Source: Annona cherimola (taxonomy: Eukaryota > Streptophyta > Magnoliopsida > Magnoliales > Annonaceae). From it: a DNA stretch of 64,000 nucleotides. Every line of letters starts with the position of its first letter. Position 1 is the first letter of the stretch. The stretch covers positions 23,181,817 to 23,245,816 of the forward strand of contig CM059971.1 of the NCBI GenBank assembly GCA_030490835.1, written 5' to 3'. Of the stretch, positions 1-11,835 are shown one piece after another. The translations under genes and the position numbers were made by a program. The notes under the pieces are model-generated. The model was not told the origin of the DNA and ran no database searches. It worked only from the letters and a program-made list of their open reading frames with translations.

Positions 1-579
1 TTAACAAGCAACAACATTTTATTGGATCCAGAATTGGAGGCCCGTATTTCAGATTTTGGAACTGCTCGACTTTTAAAGCCCAATTCCTCAAATTGGACCA
101 CACTTGTTGGAACCTCCGGATACGTAGCTCCAGGTATACACATCCTAGCTCCCTCTACTATATTCTGGAAGATAATCAGTTCATTAATCTTGTTGTGCGT
201 ATATGCAGAACTTGCATACACAATGCGGGTGACCGAGAAATGCGACGTGTATAGCTTCGGGGTTTTGGCTCTTGAAGTGATGATGGGAAAGCATCCTGGG
301 GATCTCATTGTGCAAGTTCTATTTGGAGCATCTTTAGGCAGCCAAGGCATACGGCTGATGGATGTATTGGACCCACGACTTCCTTTTCCAACATCTGTTC
401 AGGACATGAAGGGTATAACATGTGGGCCCGTGTTTGCATTTGCATGCTTGCGGGCCACTCCAGAAGACCGGCCCACAATGGCATATGTTTCACGTAAGCT
501 TTCTTCTGGTCGCAGTGTTACTATTCTGGAGCCTTTATACAGCATTACATTGACTCAACTTTTGGATGTTCAAGTGTAA
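1..579 (+). CDS. LRR receptor-like kinase, C-terminal end (partial, 2 exons)
   Basis: This is the end of a Ser/Thr receptor kinase of the plant leucine-rich-repeat class; such proteins sit in the plasma membrane and signal through a cytoplasmic kinase domain. Only the kinase C-lobe lies in the window, and the reading frame is already open at base 1. Visible motifs are the DFG of the activation loop (in SDFGTARLL), the APE motif, [19 protein letters not shown] (subdomain IX) and the subdomain XI signature RPTM. A 75-bp GT-AG intron (134-208) splits the APE codon. Removing it restores A-P-E-L, and because 75 is a multiple of three the unspliced frame also stays open. Exons are 1-133 and 209-579; the stop is TAA at 577-579. 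The ectodomain, transmembrane segment and N-lobe lie outside the window, so it cannot be judged whether the gene is intact. Confidence 0.85.
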   Translation, partial: LTSNNILLDPELEARISDFGTARLLKPNSSNWTTLVGTSGYVAPGIHILAPSTIFWKIISSLILLCVYAELAYTMRVTEKCDVYSFGVLALEVMMGKHPGDLIVQVLFGASLGSQGIRLMDVLDPRLPFPTSVQDMKGITCGPVFAFACLRATPEDRPTMAYVSRKLSSGRSVTILEPLYSITLTQLLDVQV

Positions 580-1689
580 AAGTTGATGCTTGGATGGTCA
601 TTTTAGGTTACTACAAACCTAATCAAGATGCATTTCTACTTTTTTATGTGTATGTCACGTTCCTTTTACAAGTGTTGGTGTGTTGAATAAACTATATGTA
701 ATTAAGCATTTGGGTTTTGGTGTGCATAAACTACACATATATATAGCGTCATGGCCTATTTCTATAATTCTAGTTGCTTTATATGCAGTTGATTCTAACA
801 TATGTCAATATATGGCCGGTACTCGGACATTAGGAATATTGTTGGGCGAACTACTCTGCACATCATACGCTTACACACTATAATTCAATAGTACAGTACA
901 CATGTGGGATATGTAATAATTATCGTCACCTGACCTTCATCTATCTAAAGGGATAAATAGGGTTTAAAAAACTAAATTTTGATAAGTTAAAATTTTTTTA
1001 TTGTATTACATATACTATGACATCCAATGTTACAAATCCGCCTTATTCACAACCCCTCACCATGGAGGGACTTTTTGTAAATACTCTCACACTCGAGGAG
1101 ACCAACCATAAAAACCTCCATTACCAAGGAAAATACATGCAAAAGGATACAAAATCCTCATATCAACGATAACCAAAACGGGCTCAAGCATTTCTTCTAC
1201 AGTCCTTATATGTAATTAATTCGATGTTGTGAACTTGTGCATCATGTATGGGAACCAATGCTTTTTATGCATGCAACCTTAATTTTTTATGTTAAATTTT
1301 TTTCTGAATCTAAATCAATAATAATATTTATCGGTATATCTTTTTAAGAATAATATTTTCTAACATACATCATTTTTAAAATTTTTATAGTAATTATCAT
1401 TATTATTTTAAAGAAATAAATATTGATTTTTAAGGGAATAGATATTGATAATTAGATTAAAAAGAAGTCAACAAGTTGCACGAAAAAGTGTACCCAAAGT
1501 ATACTAGTTGAAAGTTATCCAAGTAGTTAAGGATTCAAGAAGTTTTGAATGTGAGGCAGAAATGAAATAAAAATATAATAATATACATTGAAAATAAAAA
1601 AAAAAAAAGTTTTGTACTGGACGTGTAAAAAGTTGAATTGAAATTCCCCCACGCTTGCGGCTAAAGGGTTGTGCTTTGCCCCCGCCTAT
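580..1689. other. 3' flank of the receptor kinase and AT-rich intergenic DNA
   Basis: No gene is seen here. The stretch 600-740, just downstream of the kinase stop, resembles 1950-2070 and probably represents the 3' untranslated region that was duplicated together with the coding end. The rest is AT-rich sequence without a recognisable element. Confidence 0.5.
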
Positions 1690-2075
1690 CTCCTACGGCA
1701 TCTGCGCAAGACGACGTGAAAGACATGACTTGCATGGCCGTGTTTTCATTTTCTCGCATGCTGGCTGATTTGCACAGCCGGCCCACCAAGGAACATGTTT
1801 TGTGGATCTATTTCCGAGTCTTTTTGCAGCATTAGAATGGCTCAGTGCTTGGATTACCAGGGGTAGAATTTCTCTCATGCTAGCTAGCTCGCTCCGATAG
1901 CCACTTTTAATTTCTGGCCAACTACTTTGGGTTGTGGCCATATATACGGCTCTTTATTGTAGTTTTGTGTGGAACTTGTTAAGCAAAGTATTTATGCATT
2001 AAGGTAGACTGAAAAGTTGTGGTAAATAAATTAAGTACGTGCATCTTCGTCGGTTTTGGTGTGCACGAACTACAT
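1690..2075 (+). pseudogene. Decayed tandem copy of the receptor-kinase 3' end
   Basis: Plus-strand sequence at about 1715-1790 matches the kinase gene at about 400-480. Shared blocks include a GACATGA run, the CCGTGTTTtCATTTtC region and the CCGGCCCAC block that encodes the RPT motif in the intact copy. Downstream, 1950-2070 resembles the 3' flank at 600-740, including TTTTGGTGTGCA followed by ACTACA. The reading frame is broken and nothing upstream of the C-terminal portion is recognisable. It is therefore a truncated, nonfunctional duplicate in the same orientation about 1.3 kb downstream. The antisense ORF at 1693-1941 is a shadow of this remnant. Confidence 0.6.
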
Positions 2076-2640
2076 ATCTAGCTCAAATTGTACCAAGCCT
2101 ACCTCTCGTAAAAGCTACTTACTTTTATCGAAGCCCCATTTCCATAAAATTCGTTTCGATCAAATCTCACCTATTTTGGCCTACTTGATGACCAAATTTA
2201 CTTCATCGAATGTATTTAACTTCGTTTCTATAATCATTGAAACCGGATGATTTGTCTAGTGTTGTTGTTTGACCCGTTTACAAATGTATAAAATCAACTT
2301 AATAAAATGATTTGATGCTTAATATTAATTTTAAAGTTGTATTCTTGTGAGGATCAGGTATTTTTCTCTTTATTATTGTTATAATACTTTCCTGACCATA
2401 ACATAATTTACAGATATGATGTTACAAATTAATAATGTCGGTGTGGTGTATATCACATATAGATATGACATCAAAGGGACATTTAGTGAATGCCTGCATG
2501 TATTACAATCTCGGCATGTTGGATCGTATTAGACACTATTCACGAGCCTGTTAGACATAGGTATGAGTTGTACACTGACATATTTTTGTAGCTACACCAC
2601 CTGGTTATGATATTATTTAGGGTATTAATTTAGAGGTGTA
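2076..2640. other. Intergenic DNA, nothing recognised
   Basis: No coding signature, repeat or element terminus was recognised here. Confidence 0.4.
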
Positions 2641-2940
2641 TAATTGAAGCGTCATTTGGGGCGCTATGACTATCTTGAACCTCACATAATAATTACGGGG
2701 CCTAGCCCTCAATGAAGGCCTTTTTAAAAGAAAAGCCCATCTTAGCTAAGGCTCCATTTCTATGCATGACCCTCCTCTCCTTTTCTTCTCCTCTCATTTT
2801 TGCTTCCTCTCCTTCCCATTTTCCCTTCTTTCCAGCATTCGATCTAGTCTTAAACCTTCTTAGAAATTCTCTAAACTGCCTTGAAAATCATCGATCCACA
2901 TCAAGAGAGCTCAAAATCTCAAAGATTCGAGTTTAGGGTT
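2641..2940 (+). other. C/T-rich leader-like stretch before the solo LTR
   Basis: The stretch holds a pyrimidine-rich run (about 2765-2835) followed by a less biased segment, resembling the transcribed leader of a long plant LTR. It continues after the solo LTR at 4475, so the two parts were one sequence before that insertion. The family assignment is a guess; no coding region is visible. Confidence 0.25.
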
Positions 2941-2945
2941 GTTGT

Positions 2946-4469
2946 TGTTGCAAATAAATGCGCAAATCAAGCACGATCCATGTTTTGATGATTAACAATA
3001 CAATTTGAGATGTTTTAAGGTACTAACGTGTGTATGGAGATGATTTTAGGCTAAAAGTTTTCAAGTTTTAAAGCATTGCAGGTCAAGTCAACTCAAACAT
3101 CTACTTAGGTTGAGTCAATACCGAAGTAAACTCCAACATCGACTTCAAAAGGCTATTTTTCGATAGCGCTGACAATATAGACACGTGAGCAGGCGAAGTC
3201 GCAATCGAAGTCGATTTTGCATGCAACTTAGGTGAAGTTGCAACCATAGTCAACTCCATCAACAACTTAAGTAAACTTATGATTTCTAAAGCGAAGTTTG
3301 GTTGAGTGAAGTCGCAACCCAAGTCGACTCCAGCATGCGACTTGGGTAAAGTTACAAATGAAGTTGACTCAACTTTGCAACTTGAGTGAAGTTGCAAACC
3401 AAGTCGACCTCAACTCTCAACTTTAGCACAAGGTTGAATCAAGATGTTTTAAGTCCAAAGGTGACAAGATTAGTTCTGGCTACATTATTCTAACATGATT
3501 CAAGGTCCAAGACACAAGTCCATCTAAGAATTCTCAAATGGACATGACCAACCTCAATAATCAAGAAGTTCAAAGGATTATATGTATAAATGAAGTCTTT
3601 TGAAGGTAAAATATAAAGAAACAAGGGCATTTATGCTAAAGGATCAAGTTAGCGATGTGCTAAAGTTCTAATGAGCTAAGTGGAGAATGAAATCGCAACC
3701 CAAGTTGACTTCACCTGAGACTTAGGTCAAGTCTTAGGCCAAGTCAACCCTGAATGAAACTAGTTGAAGGCCTAAAGACCAAAGTCACAACCCAAGTCAA
3801 CTCCAGTCTACAACTTGGGTGAAGTCACACCCGAAATCAAATCTAAGTGCGACTTGGATCTCAACAGTCCGAAAAATTTGAATGTTGGCGCATTAAATGT
3901 GTCCCACCTACCACCAAACGTTCGAATTTTCTTCTACATTCATTCAAGTTCTCATTAAAGTGATTTTGAAGAAGAACTATAAAATCCATTACAAGAGCTG
4001 AAGCGATCTCTCATCAAGTATACTACACGTTATTCTCAGCACCAAAAACTTCTCTACACATCTGTAAAGTATAGATTTTTATTTTTATTTATTGTTCTTA
4101 TAATTCTACTTGGTTTGGTGTTGGAGACCAAGACCAAACAAAGGCAAGTAGTGTGTGGTTAGAGTGTGACTCACCACCTACTTGTGTAGATATTATAAAC
4201 GCCCATAGAGCTGGAATTTACAAGAAAGCAAGGGATCTAATTATATATCCATTGCTATAGTAGAACCCAAGATATAAGAGTGTGTTATCAGAGGAGTGGA
4301 ATAGGGATGGTTGTCTCGAATCACTATAATTTATTATGTTGATATCTTTGCTCTATTTACATTTTCATTCTCCACGTTTTTCATTCAAAATTTAATACAC
4401 CAAAAGAATTTTTAAAGAACTTAATTCACCCTTCTCCTCTTGAATTTTACCATAAACTCGGAACCAATA
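2946..4469 (+). mobile_element. Solo LTR related to the 13.5-kb Sirevirus
   Basis: This 1524-bp segment starts TGTTG and ends CCAATA. It is flanked by a perfect 5-bp duplication GTTGT (2941-2945 and 4470-4474). It is a diverged relative of the LTRs at 13535 and 22692. Shared features in order are TTTTGATGATTAACAA near the start, many AAGTCGACT-like and CAACTTGG-like motifs, an ACTATAAAA TATA box near 3978, a CACCTACTTGTG block, GAGCTGGAATtTA, GTGGAATAGGGA, and a 3' end of the form CACCC..CTCTTG..CTCGG.ACCAA. There is no internal region, so it arose by LTR-LTR recombination. The 60-bp block that is doubled in the young element is single here. Confidence 0.85.
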
Positions 4470-4474
4470 GTTGT

Positions 4475-5304
4475 TCTTAGGGAAAATCACAATTGAGGTA
4501 AGTAAATATTCTCTTTTATCAAACTAGTGATATAATCTCCTCTAAAACGTACCATAGAACTGGTGAGAGTGGATGCAGTCCAAGAAACTTTGCAGTTAGG
4601 GCATTTTAAGATTTGGGCAAACTAGGGTTTGACAATTCATGGGAATTTTGGTATTTCTATGTAGGTTTGCTGAAATAGATGACATATTTGTAGTTTTTAC
4701 ATCTTCAGAATGTGGTATGGCCTGAGCGTGATCAACTGACAAAAAGAACTAGAGGTCTTCATGTTTTGATGCTTATTAGGTGTTCAATGTAATGCTTGTG
4801 TGATAGTTGGTTTGCTAAATTAAAGTATATGTTTGATGTTTTTATTGATGTTGCATACGTGGTCTATGAAACTCATTTTGTATGTATGGGATGATCTTCA
4901 TTCGAAATAAGTGATTGTATTTCGGTAATTTAATGCATGGGTATTGTCATGGGCAATTACATCACATAATTTGGATTTAACTATAAATACGAATGAGTTT
5001 TATGGTTGTATAGGGTTGTTGATAACCCTTGATTAATATGAATAAGAAGTTGTAAAAGGACGTTGATTCCACACATCATGTGTGGTCACTTAGAAAATTG
5101 ATTACTATATCATTGTTATGGAGCCACATCACTAATCTTACTTGCTTTCCTTCTTTTGTCTATTGTCGTTTATTTTTTGAGTCTATTTAGACTCACATAA
5201 TTTGTTATTTTGTATTTAGATCACAAGTTAAGTGAGGAGTCTCAAGATGGGACTGAAGAAGGACATAACTCTGAAGACCAAACTTATTAGATTAGTATTT
5301 ATGT
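4475..5304. other. Non-coding DNA between two LTRs
   Basis: It continues the sequence interrupted at 2940. It begins with a splice-donor-like GAGGTAAGTA at 4494-4503, consistent with the leader of an old retroelement. No gene is seen. Confidence 0.25.
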
Positions 5305-7450
5305 TGTAGCGCCCTGACCTATGATATCCCTATATGTTGGGTTTGTCATAGAATTTCATGCCAAAAATCTTTTAAAAATGGTGAAGCTCTTACACACCAA
5401 ATAGCGAAATAAATGGATGAATAGTAAAGAAAATGGTCTAATTTTTTTTAAATATCTATAAAAATTTCAGCAACATTTCGTCTGTAACTAGGACGTTTCA
5501 CAAATAAAAATTTTTATCAAATAATTCTTTACATCAAGGTATAACCTATATCACTTCCTCATAAACATAATTACCCAAATTTCTTTATGAATTCATCATA
5601 TTCGCCCACTATCACCCATACTCCAAATATTTCCCATGTCATACACAAAACATATATTTATATAATTCACACAACGAAGAAGAGAACACACTTCAAATAG
5701 ATTCGATAAAGAAATCTAACACTTCTAGAGTTCAGTTTGTTTCATAACACTTTTAAACATACAAGAGCATCACACAATGCTCTACTTCACTGCCCTTCTA
5801 CCCATTGAAGTCTTCATAACTCTTGATTTCATGATATTCTGCAACTAATTAATCAAAATGGTGAGTTTAAAGAACCTACTGAGCAATAGTTGTTTAAAAA
5901 GAAAATCATGAAAACGTCCATGAAAATATCTGATAAGTCTAAAAATTTTCTGGTAATTTTATATTAAATTCACACCGTTAAGTATTAAAACATTAATTAA
6001 ATGCATGTTTTAAGTGAAATTCCATGAAAATCATATTTTCGATAGAATCTTTAATTTTGCTATAAAACGGGTCATTTTGCAATATTTTGGAAAATATAAA
6101 ATTATAAAAATAATTAGACATGCTAAAAAGAATTAAATAGGCTCACATTGAAATATGGGTAAAAATTATAAAATCACCTAATTAGAAAAAATCATACTTA
6201 CAGTTATAAATATAATTTAAAATATGGTTATAAAACAAATTGTCAAAACATTTTAAGATAAAAAATAAAAATAATAAATAAACTCAAAAAGGGCTCAAAA
6301 GTAAATTAAAAAGTCTATGTGGGTTTATTAAAATCATTTTAACAGAAAACAAGTATTTAATTCACGATTTTATTTTCCGCATATGCACGGCAGCAGTGCA
6401 ACGCCGGAGCACCATTTTACGGTGCTCCATCTTCCCCACCGAGCATCCATTTTCTGCAGTTTCAGCAACTCAAATCCAGCTGACGATTTCTCCCACCAAT
6501 CCACCGCAAATCCAATTTCAGCAAACTCATCTGCAGCTGGCATTTTTCCTTCAACAAAAAGCAGCCATCGCCCACCTCAAATCCGGCAAGCTAACCTTGA
6601 TTTCGGCATCGATTTTCCGCAACATGGCAGCCATGAAATTCAAAGCACGCACCCAACCAGTCGCAAAATCCAGTTTGCTTCTAAACGACCAAAAACTCAG
6701 CTGGCTGATCCAAGCTTCAACCACCCGTTTCATTCTGCTCCAACCGCCAGCAGGATGACGTGCAGCACCCACCGAAATCAACCAACCACCCATCTTCTAC
6801 CAGCGGCGGCCATGATTCGGCCATCCGATCCAAAACGTCCCAATTCGTCCAACCAACCAAACCCGAGCTTCTACAACTGGCCATTGGCAGCCCCATTTTC
6901 ACCAAAGATTGGACAGCCCCTTTCCGACAGTTGTAATCCAACAATGAATCAGAGATTTCGCTCAGCCCCAAACCGAAAAAAAAAAAACCAACTGCAGAAA
7001 TTGATCAATCGCACAGATAAATTCCAAAAGGGCAAAACGCCTAAATCTCTAGTAGCAGAGCAGCTCCGGTTCTGCAATCCATGGCTCCGATTGCCTCCTA
7101 TTCCCCGCGCCCAAACCAAAATCAGCACGGCAACCAGCTTTGATATTAGCAAGCATCCCTTTCCTTCCCCAATCGGCAACTGCAAATTGCTGCAAATCCG
7201 AAATTCCAGATTTCAAGCACCGATTCAGGCAGTAGATCCGAATGCATCGCAGCCATGATTCTGTTTCACCTCCAAGCCGTTTGGCAAAATCCAAGTTGAA
7301 AGTGAAATCGGCAGATGGAAACCCAAGCATGCTAGCACCAGAAGCGGAGAACCAATGTGAGGCAGCGTAAAGAGAGGGCAGCCAAAGTGGGCGACGAAGC
7401 AAGGAATCCCACATCGGATTGCACAAGGGAGGGAAGGCCCCTCCCACAAC

Positions 7451-7457
7451 TATAAAA
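7451..7457 (+). promoter_or_regulatory. TATA box of the nested LTR-like segment
   Basis: TATAAAA lies in the context CCTCCCACAACTATAAAAGG, about 40 bp after TCCCACATCGG. This layout is typical of plant LTR promoters. Confidence 0.5.
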
Positions 7458-7510
7458 GGAGCCTTCACTCATCCCAAAAATACACACCCCTATACCCCAC
7501 ATACCCCTTG

Positions 7511-7569
7511 GGTGGGACCCATTTGGTGGGACCCCGTAGCAAGTGGGTGGGACCCAGTTGGTGGGACCC
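7511..7569 (+). repeat. Short tandem GGTGGGACCC repeats
   Basis: Four copies of GGTGGGACCC lie within about 60 bp, separated by short spacers (ATTT, then a longer one, then AGTT), 60 bp after the TATA box. Confidence 0.7.
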
Positions 7570-7861
7570 GAGCAAGGAGGTGGGGCCAAGCAATAAAGAA
7601 TTTCATTTCGTGGAGATTCGCTTTTTACGGGTGATGTCAATTTTATTTTTCTGCATTATAGTTGGTAGTGTTTTATAGTTGTTAAATTTTAATTTATAAT
7701 TTTTAGATTAGATTTACTGCTTTATTTTCTGCTTTGTAATTGTTAGATTAAATTTAATGCAATTTTCATTCCTGTTTTCGTAGATTAATTTCATAGCTTT
7801 TATTGCTTTCTTAGAATAGTTTTAATTCAGTTGTTAGTTAATTTCTTTTAGCTTCTTGTCC

Positions 7862-8032
7862 CCCTTTCTTTTTATTTCTCTAGCTCTTTTAATCTTTTCC
7901 CTCTTCTTTCTCTCTCCTCTCTCTTCTCTCTTTCTCTCTCTCTCTTTCTCTTCTCTTTCTCTCTCTTCTTTCTTCTCTCTTCTCTCTTTCTCTTTCTCTC
8001 TCTTCTCTATACCTTCTTTTCTTTCTCTTAAA
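7862..8032 (+). repeat. CT-rich polypyrimidine tract
   Basis: The tract is almost pure C/T over about 170 bp, with many CTCTCT and TTTCTC runs. The opposite strand reads as an RERE/KEKE-like ORF, an artefact of composition. Confidence 0.85.
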
Positions 8033-10487
8033 AATAATTCAAAACTACATCGCCTCTCTGTGGATTCGACCCGACTCACCATTATTCTACACTATCACTC
8101 GTATAGTGGTAGCTTTAATGTGTTTCGGTTAATTTAAATTAAACTGGTGATCACAGTGCTCTTAACGACAAGCACTTGGTTTGCATCAATATCATATATG
8201 CATGAGGATGAAATGCAATCACAAACATGCATCATTCAATGACATATTTTTCTTTTTTAGAGGATGATATTTACCAAGTGATCATCCACCTAATACACTG
8301 GATACATTAGTTAGGCAACACCAAGGATGGACTACTTATCTAATTACAACCTTGGCCTCACTAATTACAACCTTGCTGAGGCCTTATGTTCATTTTCATG
8401 CATGAGTTCTATTCACACAAGTGGTCAAATGCATCTATGTCATGAAAGGAGTTTGCTTGGCTAATAATAAAGGAAATATTCGTTCTTAGAATTCAAGTTC
8501 AAAAGCATGTATTAACTGCATATATATACATATATAATGAAAATAGGGTAATGGTCATTACCAAGGATTTGTATTATTTATATAAAATTTAATTAGGATA
8601 TCTACGTAAAATGACTTGATTTGCACATATTGCTAGTAAAAACATATAAAAATGTATTATGAATATCTGTGACAAATATCCTTTTATCAAAGTAGTGATA
8701 AAATAAAATTTCTTATCATGACAATTTATTGAACTTGAAAGGCTTGCTTACCTCAAAATTTTAAATTGTGTTTTCAATTTCTCCTTTTTTTCCTATCAAA
8801 ATTAACAAATATAATTAAGCATTCACTTAGATCACATGAATTGCATCCTAAATTTAATGTCGAAGGATGTATTAATTCCATAGCTAATTTTTAGATTTCC
8901 TTCTTCGAAGAGAGTTTTCAAGACCCCTTTGATAAGGTAAACATTCTCGATTAAACCCCGATTCTAATTATAAGTTTATTTATCTTTTCTCTGTAATTAA
9001 ATAGACTACTTAAGGGCATTTACTCCACTTAATTATTTTCATCCATTAAATATCCAACTTAAGTATATATAGATATATTAGGCATATTAGAACATATTTA
9101 ATCATTCTTGTACTATGTAATTTGGCTATTTAACAATTTTGCACAAAAACCCATTACCCATATCCTATCTACGGCCTAATATACACTTCCAAAATTTTTC
9201 GTTGTATTTTTAATTCTCCAAAAAACTCAAAATTTACCCATAAATAGTTTTTAGGCTAAATACCTCAAAAGCCCAATGTTTAGTCACATTTTTGGGGTTG
9301 TCCAATTTTCACAGGTTGCTGAGAATTTCAATTTTTGTCTTTCTACATCAAATTGGGTATATTAACTTATAAATAACATATCCTAATAGAAATTGCAACC
9401 ATTGCATCATAATTTGGAACAAGAAAATTTGGATATATAATTCTTGAATTTTCGATTTTATGCTTAGACTTGATTTTAGCGTTCCATTTTCATGATTTAG
9501 GCTCCAAATATCATCATATATATGAATTTATCAAAAGCCTCATGGTTTTCTATCAATATTTAGAGGTAAAAAATCAAAACCCTAGCTATTCAACTCTTGA
9601 ATCCATAAACAACTAAATTTATCACTCTAATCCAAGTATTTTGTTTTTATATATGTTCATCTAAGGTATTTTAGAAAAACCCTCATGATTCTAGCATGAT
9701 TTGGGTAAAAATTTTAAAAACTTAACAAAAACTCATCTCCTCTCTTACCTCCAGCGACCGGCGAGGGTGACGGTAATGTGGACGATGACAACGGTAGCTT
9801 TCTATTCCTTTCTTCTTTCTCCTTCTTCTTACTTCTCCTTCTTCTCCTTTCTTTCCTTTTTTTCTCTTCCTGTTGCTTCTATTCGTGCACTCTTCCTCGT
9901 CCCCTTTTTAACAATTTTGGTTCTCTACATATATACCAAAAATGTGCACATGCAACACTGTTTATTTTTTTTCAAACAAGCTAGGCCCTACATGAGTCCT
10001 TAGTTATTTTAGATTATATGCTTCTATTTGATACTACTAAATATAGACATTTACCTAGTTTGATCCAAATATGACAAACATGTTGTACTTGGGTATTTTG
10101 AACTTGATTATAATCCATGTAGAATATATTTATGATCTTTTGGGTTGATTTGTTGTGTAATAATGAACCACGATGACTTTCTCAATAAATGAATGTATTT
10201 ATGCTATGGGCACATAAATATGTGACTATAGAGCTAAATGTTATATTTTTGAATAAAATTATGATGTTCATATACAATAGGTCCTATATTCTATACCACC
10301 CCCTTATAGACTATGAAGAGATGTTGTCAAAAATTTTTTTAAAGTATGTAACAACCGTTGACTAGCCATTGAGGAGGTCTAGGTAACGGGGTGTTTCAAT
10401 GCTTAGTATTTAAATAGTTTACGATATCATTTCTATATGGATGAAAAATTTATAAATGTTACAATATTTTAATTCATATATGAATGA

Positions 10488-10795
10488 GCACCGATCATTA
10501 CCGGCCGGTTGGAAATCCGGTGATTTCCGACCTATCAAAAAATATAGTTTTTTGTTTTTTTTGAAAAATATTTTTATAAACATTTTAATCTAGTTATATG
10601 TAATCTATAAACCAAGTTTTACCATTTTTGGATATGTATATATATTTATTTTGGATTTTTAAATACAGGGGTATTTAAGTCATTTTAATATTAACATGTT
10701 TATAAAAATATTTTTCAAAAAAAACAAAAAAATATATTTTTTGACTGGTTGGAAATCACCGGATTTCCGACTCGATTGATAATGATCATTCGGCC
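10488..10795. mobile_element. Foldback MITE, copy A (Mutator-like)
   Basis: This is a near-palindromic element. The left arm has GGAAATCCGGTGATTTCCGAC then TCAAAAAATAT; the right arm carries the reverse complement. Outer ends carry GATCATTA and TAATGATC. It is flanked by TATGAATGA on both sides (9 bp; the match extends to ATATGAATGA), the duplication length of Mutator-like transposons. No coding sequence. The centre is shorter than in copy B (51596-52009). Confidence 0.75.
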
Positions 10796-10805
10796 ATATG
10801 AATGA

Positions 10806-11170
10806 TATTGGAATATATATTTTAAAGAAAATATGTTCTATATTTATTTGATTTGTAAGAAACTTGTCTTTTAGACGTGAAGTACAACAAATAAAATAAA
10901 TTTCACTTCAATAATTAAAGTGCGAAAAAATCAATAAGATTACATGAAATCCCTTGTATATATGGAAGTGAGACTCTTTCCATATTGCTTAAAATTTGTA
11001 GCCACTATTGGCGTATCAAAATGATGTTTCATACCTTGATTGAGCTAATGATGTTGAACACAATCGAAAGCAAATTATGACGGTGTTGACACTGTCCCTT
11101 TGCAATACTCGGCTGAAATTCCATCGCATCATTACTATAGCTAGAATGTCCGCCGATACACTCGGTGGCT
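10806..11170. other. Intergenic DNA, nothing recognised
   Basis: No gene or element terminus was recognised between the two MITEs. Confidence 0.4.
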
Positions 11171-11179
11171 ATCTGTTAG

Positions 11180-11835
11180 GGGTGCTGGTTGAATGCACCA
11201 GGTGTACTTTACCCAATTTTTATATTTTTTTAAAAATAAAATAGAAATATTTATCTAAGTGTATTTAACATGTGTATAAATTTTTGTCATTTTTTGAGAT
11301 TTTTAGATATTTTATTCAGATTTTTTAAAATCAGTAGCATTTTTAGTAATTTAAAATTACTACAATGCCACTAATTTTAAAAATTCCGAACTAAATATCT
11401 AAAAATCTCCAAAAATGATAAAAATTAATACACATGTTAAATACACTTTTTTATTGGAATATATTTACATGCATCTTAACACATATTACACTGAAGGTCT
11501 GAGACATTCTTACAAATCTGGAGATAATGCTTCACCAAATAATCAGGAAGACACAGCTTCCAACAACCAAATGGGAGACCACTGCTCCCACAAACAACCG
11601 GACGGGAGACTACAACTCTCACTAATAATTTTTTCCTCATTTCTGGCCGAAATCAAAAAGTTGGATTCGAACCCACAACCAGCGCAGCTCAAATTCTTAT
11701 GATGCCCGCGCTGACCAACCGAGCACGGGTCGGTTGGCCATGTTAAATACACTTAGATTAACAAGTTCATGAAAAATTTTAAAAAAAATTAAAAAAAAAT
11801 AAGTATATGCTCCCGAGTGCATTGAACCAACACCC
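11180..11835. mobile_element. Foldback MITE, copy C, carrying a nested SINE
   Basis: Termini are GGGTGCTGGTTGAATGCAC and, inverted at the right end, GGGTGTTGGTTCAATGCAC. Flanks are ATCTGTTAG and ATCCGTTAG, a 9-bp target duplication with one mismatch. The arms share CTAAGTGTATTTAACATGTG and GAGATTTTTAGATATTT. A SINE (11449-11738) sits in the right arm. Without it the element is about 350 bp. It shares an arm theme with the copies at 42215 and 61806. Confidence 0.75.
11449..11738 (-). mobile_element. tRNA-derived SINE, full length
   Basis: On the minus strand the head reads like a tRNA gene: an A-box-like TGCTCGGTTGG is followed about 50 bp later by a B box GGTTCGAATCC (plus-strand 11663-11673). 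A tRNA-unrelated body and A-rich 3' tail follow. It is flanked by a perfect 16-bp duplication CATGTTAAATACACTT (11433-11448 and 11739-11754). A second copy lies in the intron of the armadillo gene (59081-59296). Both contain TTTGTAAGAATnTCTC near the 3' end. Confidence 0.85.

Larger units (their letters stand above)
6384..8189 (+). mobile_element. Nested LTR-like segment with TATA promoter and polypyrimidine tract
   Basis: This block is less AT-rich than its surroundings. It contains TCCCACATCGG at about 7409 and a TATAAAA box at 7451, a promoter layout common in plant LTRs. Towards its end it has CTCTGTGGATTCGACCC (8057-8073), which resembles the 3' part of Tat/Athila-type gypsy LTRs. The long ORF 6383-7258 looks like spurious frame openness. 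The exact ends and target duplication could not be fixed. Confidence 0.35.
5305..10398 (-). mobile_element. Probable solo LTR of a Ty3/gypsy (Tekay/Del-like) element, minus strand
   Basis: Read on the minus strand it begins TGAAACACCCCGTTACC (from 10398) and ends CAGGGCGCTACA (at 5305). This TG..CA pair with a CACCCC/GGGCGC terminal theme is common for large gypsy LTRs. A GA-rich leader (about 9780-9890) followed by GGAGGTAAGAG near 9750, also on the minus strand, fits the same LTR style. No gag, integrase or reverse transcriptase is visible, so it would be a solo LTR enlarged by an insertion at about 6384-8189. The 5-bp flanks do not match exactly (TATGT and ATGCT), so the limits are uncertain. 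Confidence 0.4.

Noticed and set aside
6383..7258. 291-codon plus-strand ORF
   Set aside because: Composition is Pro/Ser/Asn/Gln-rich with no domain; several overlapping frames are also open, as expected in this lower-AT segment of an LTR-like insertion.
7834..8137. Charged or Phe/Ser-rich ORFs on both strands
   Set aside because: They are translations of a CT microsatellite.
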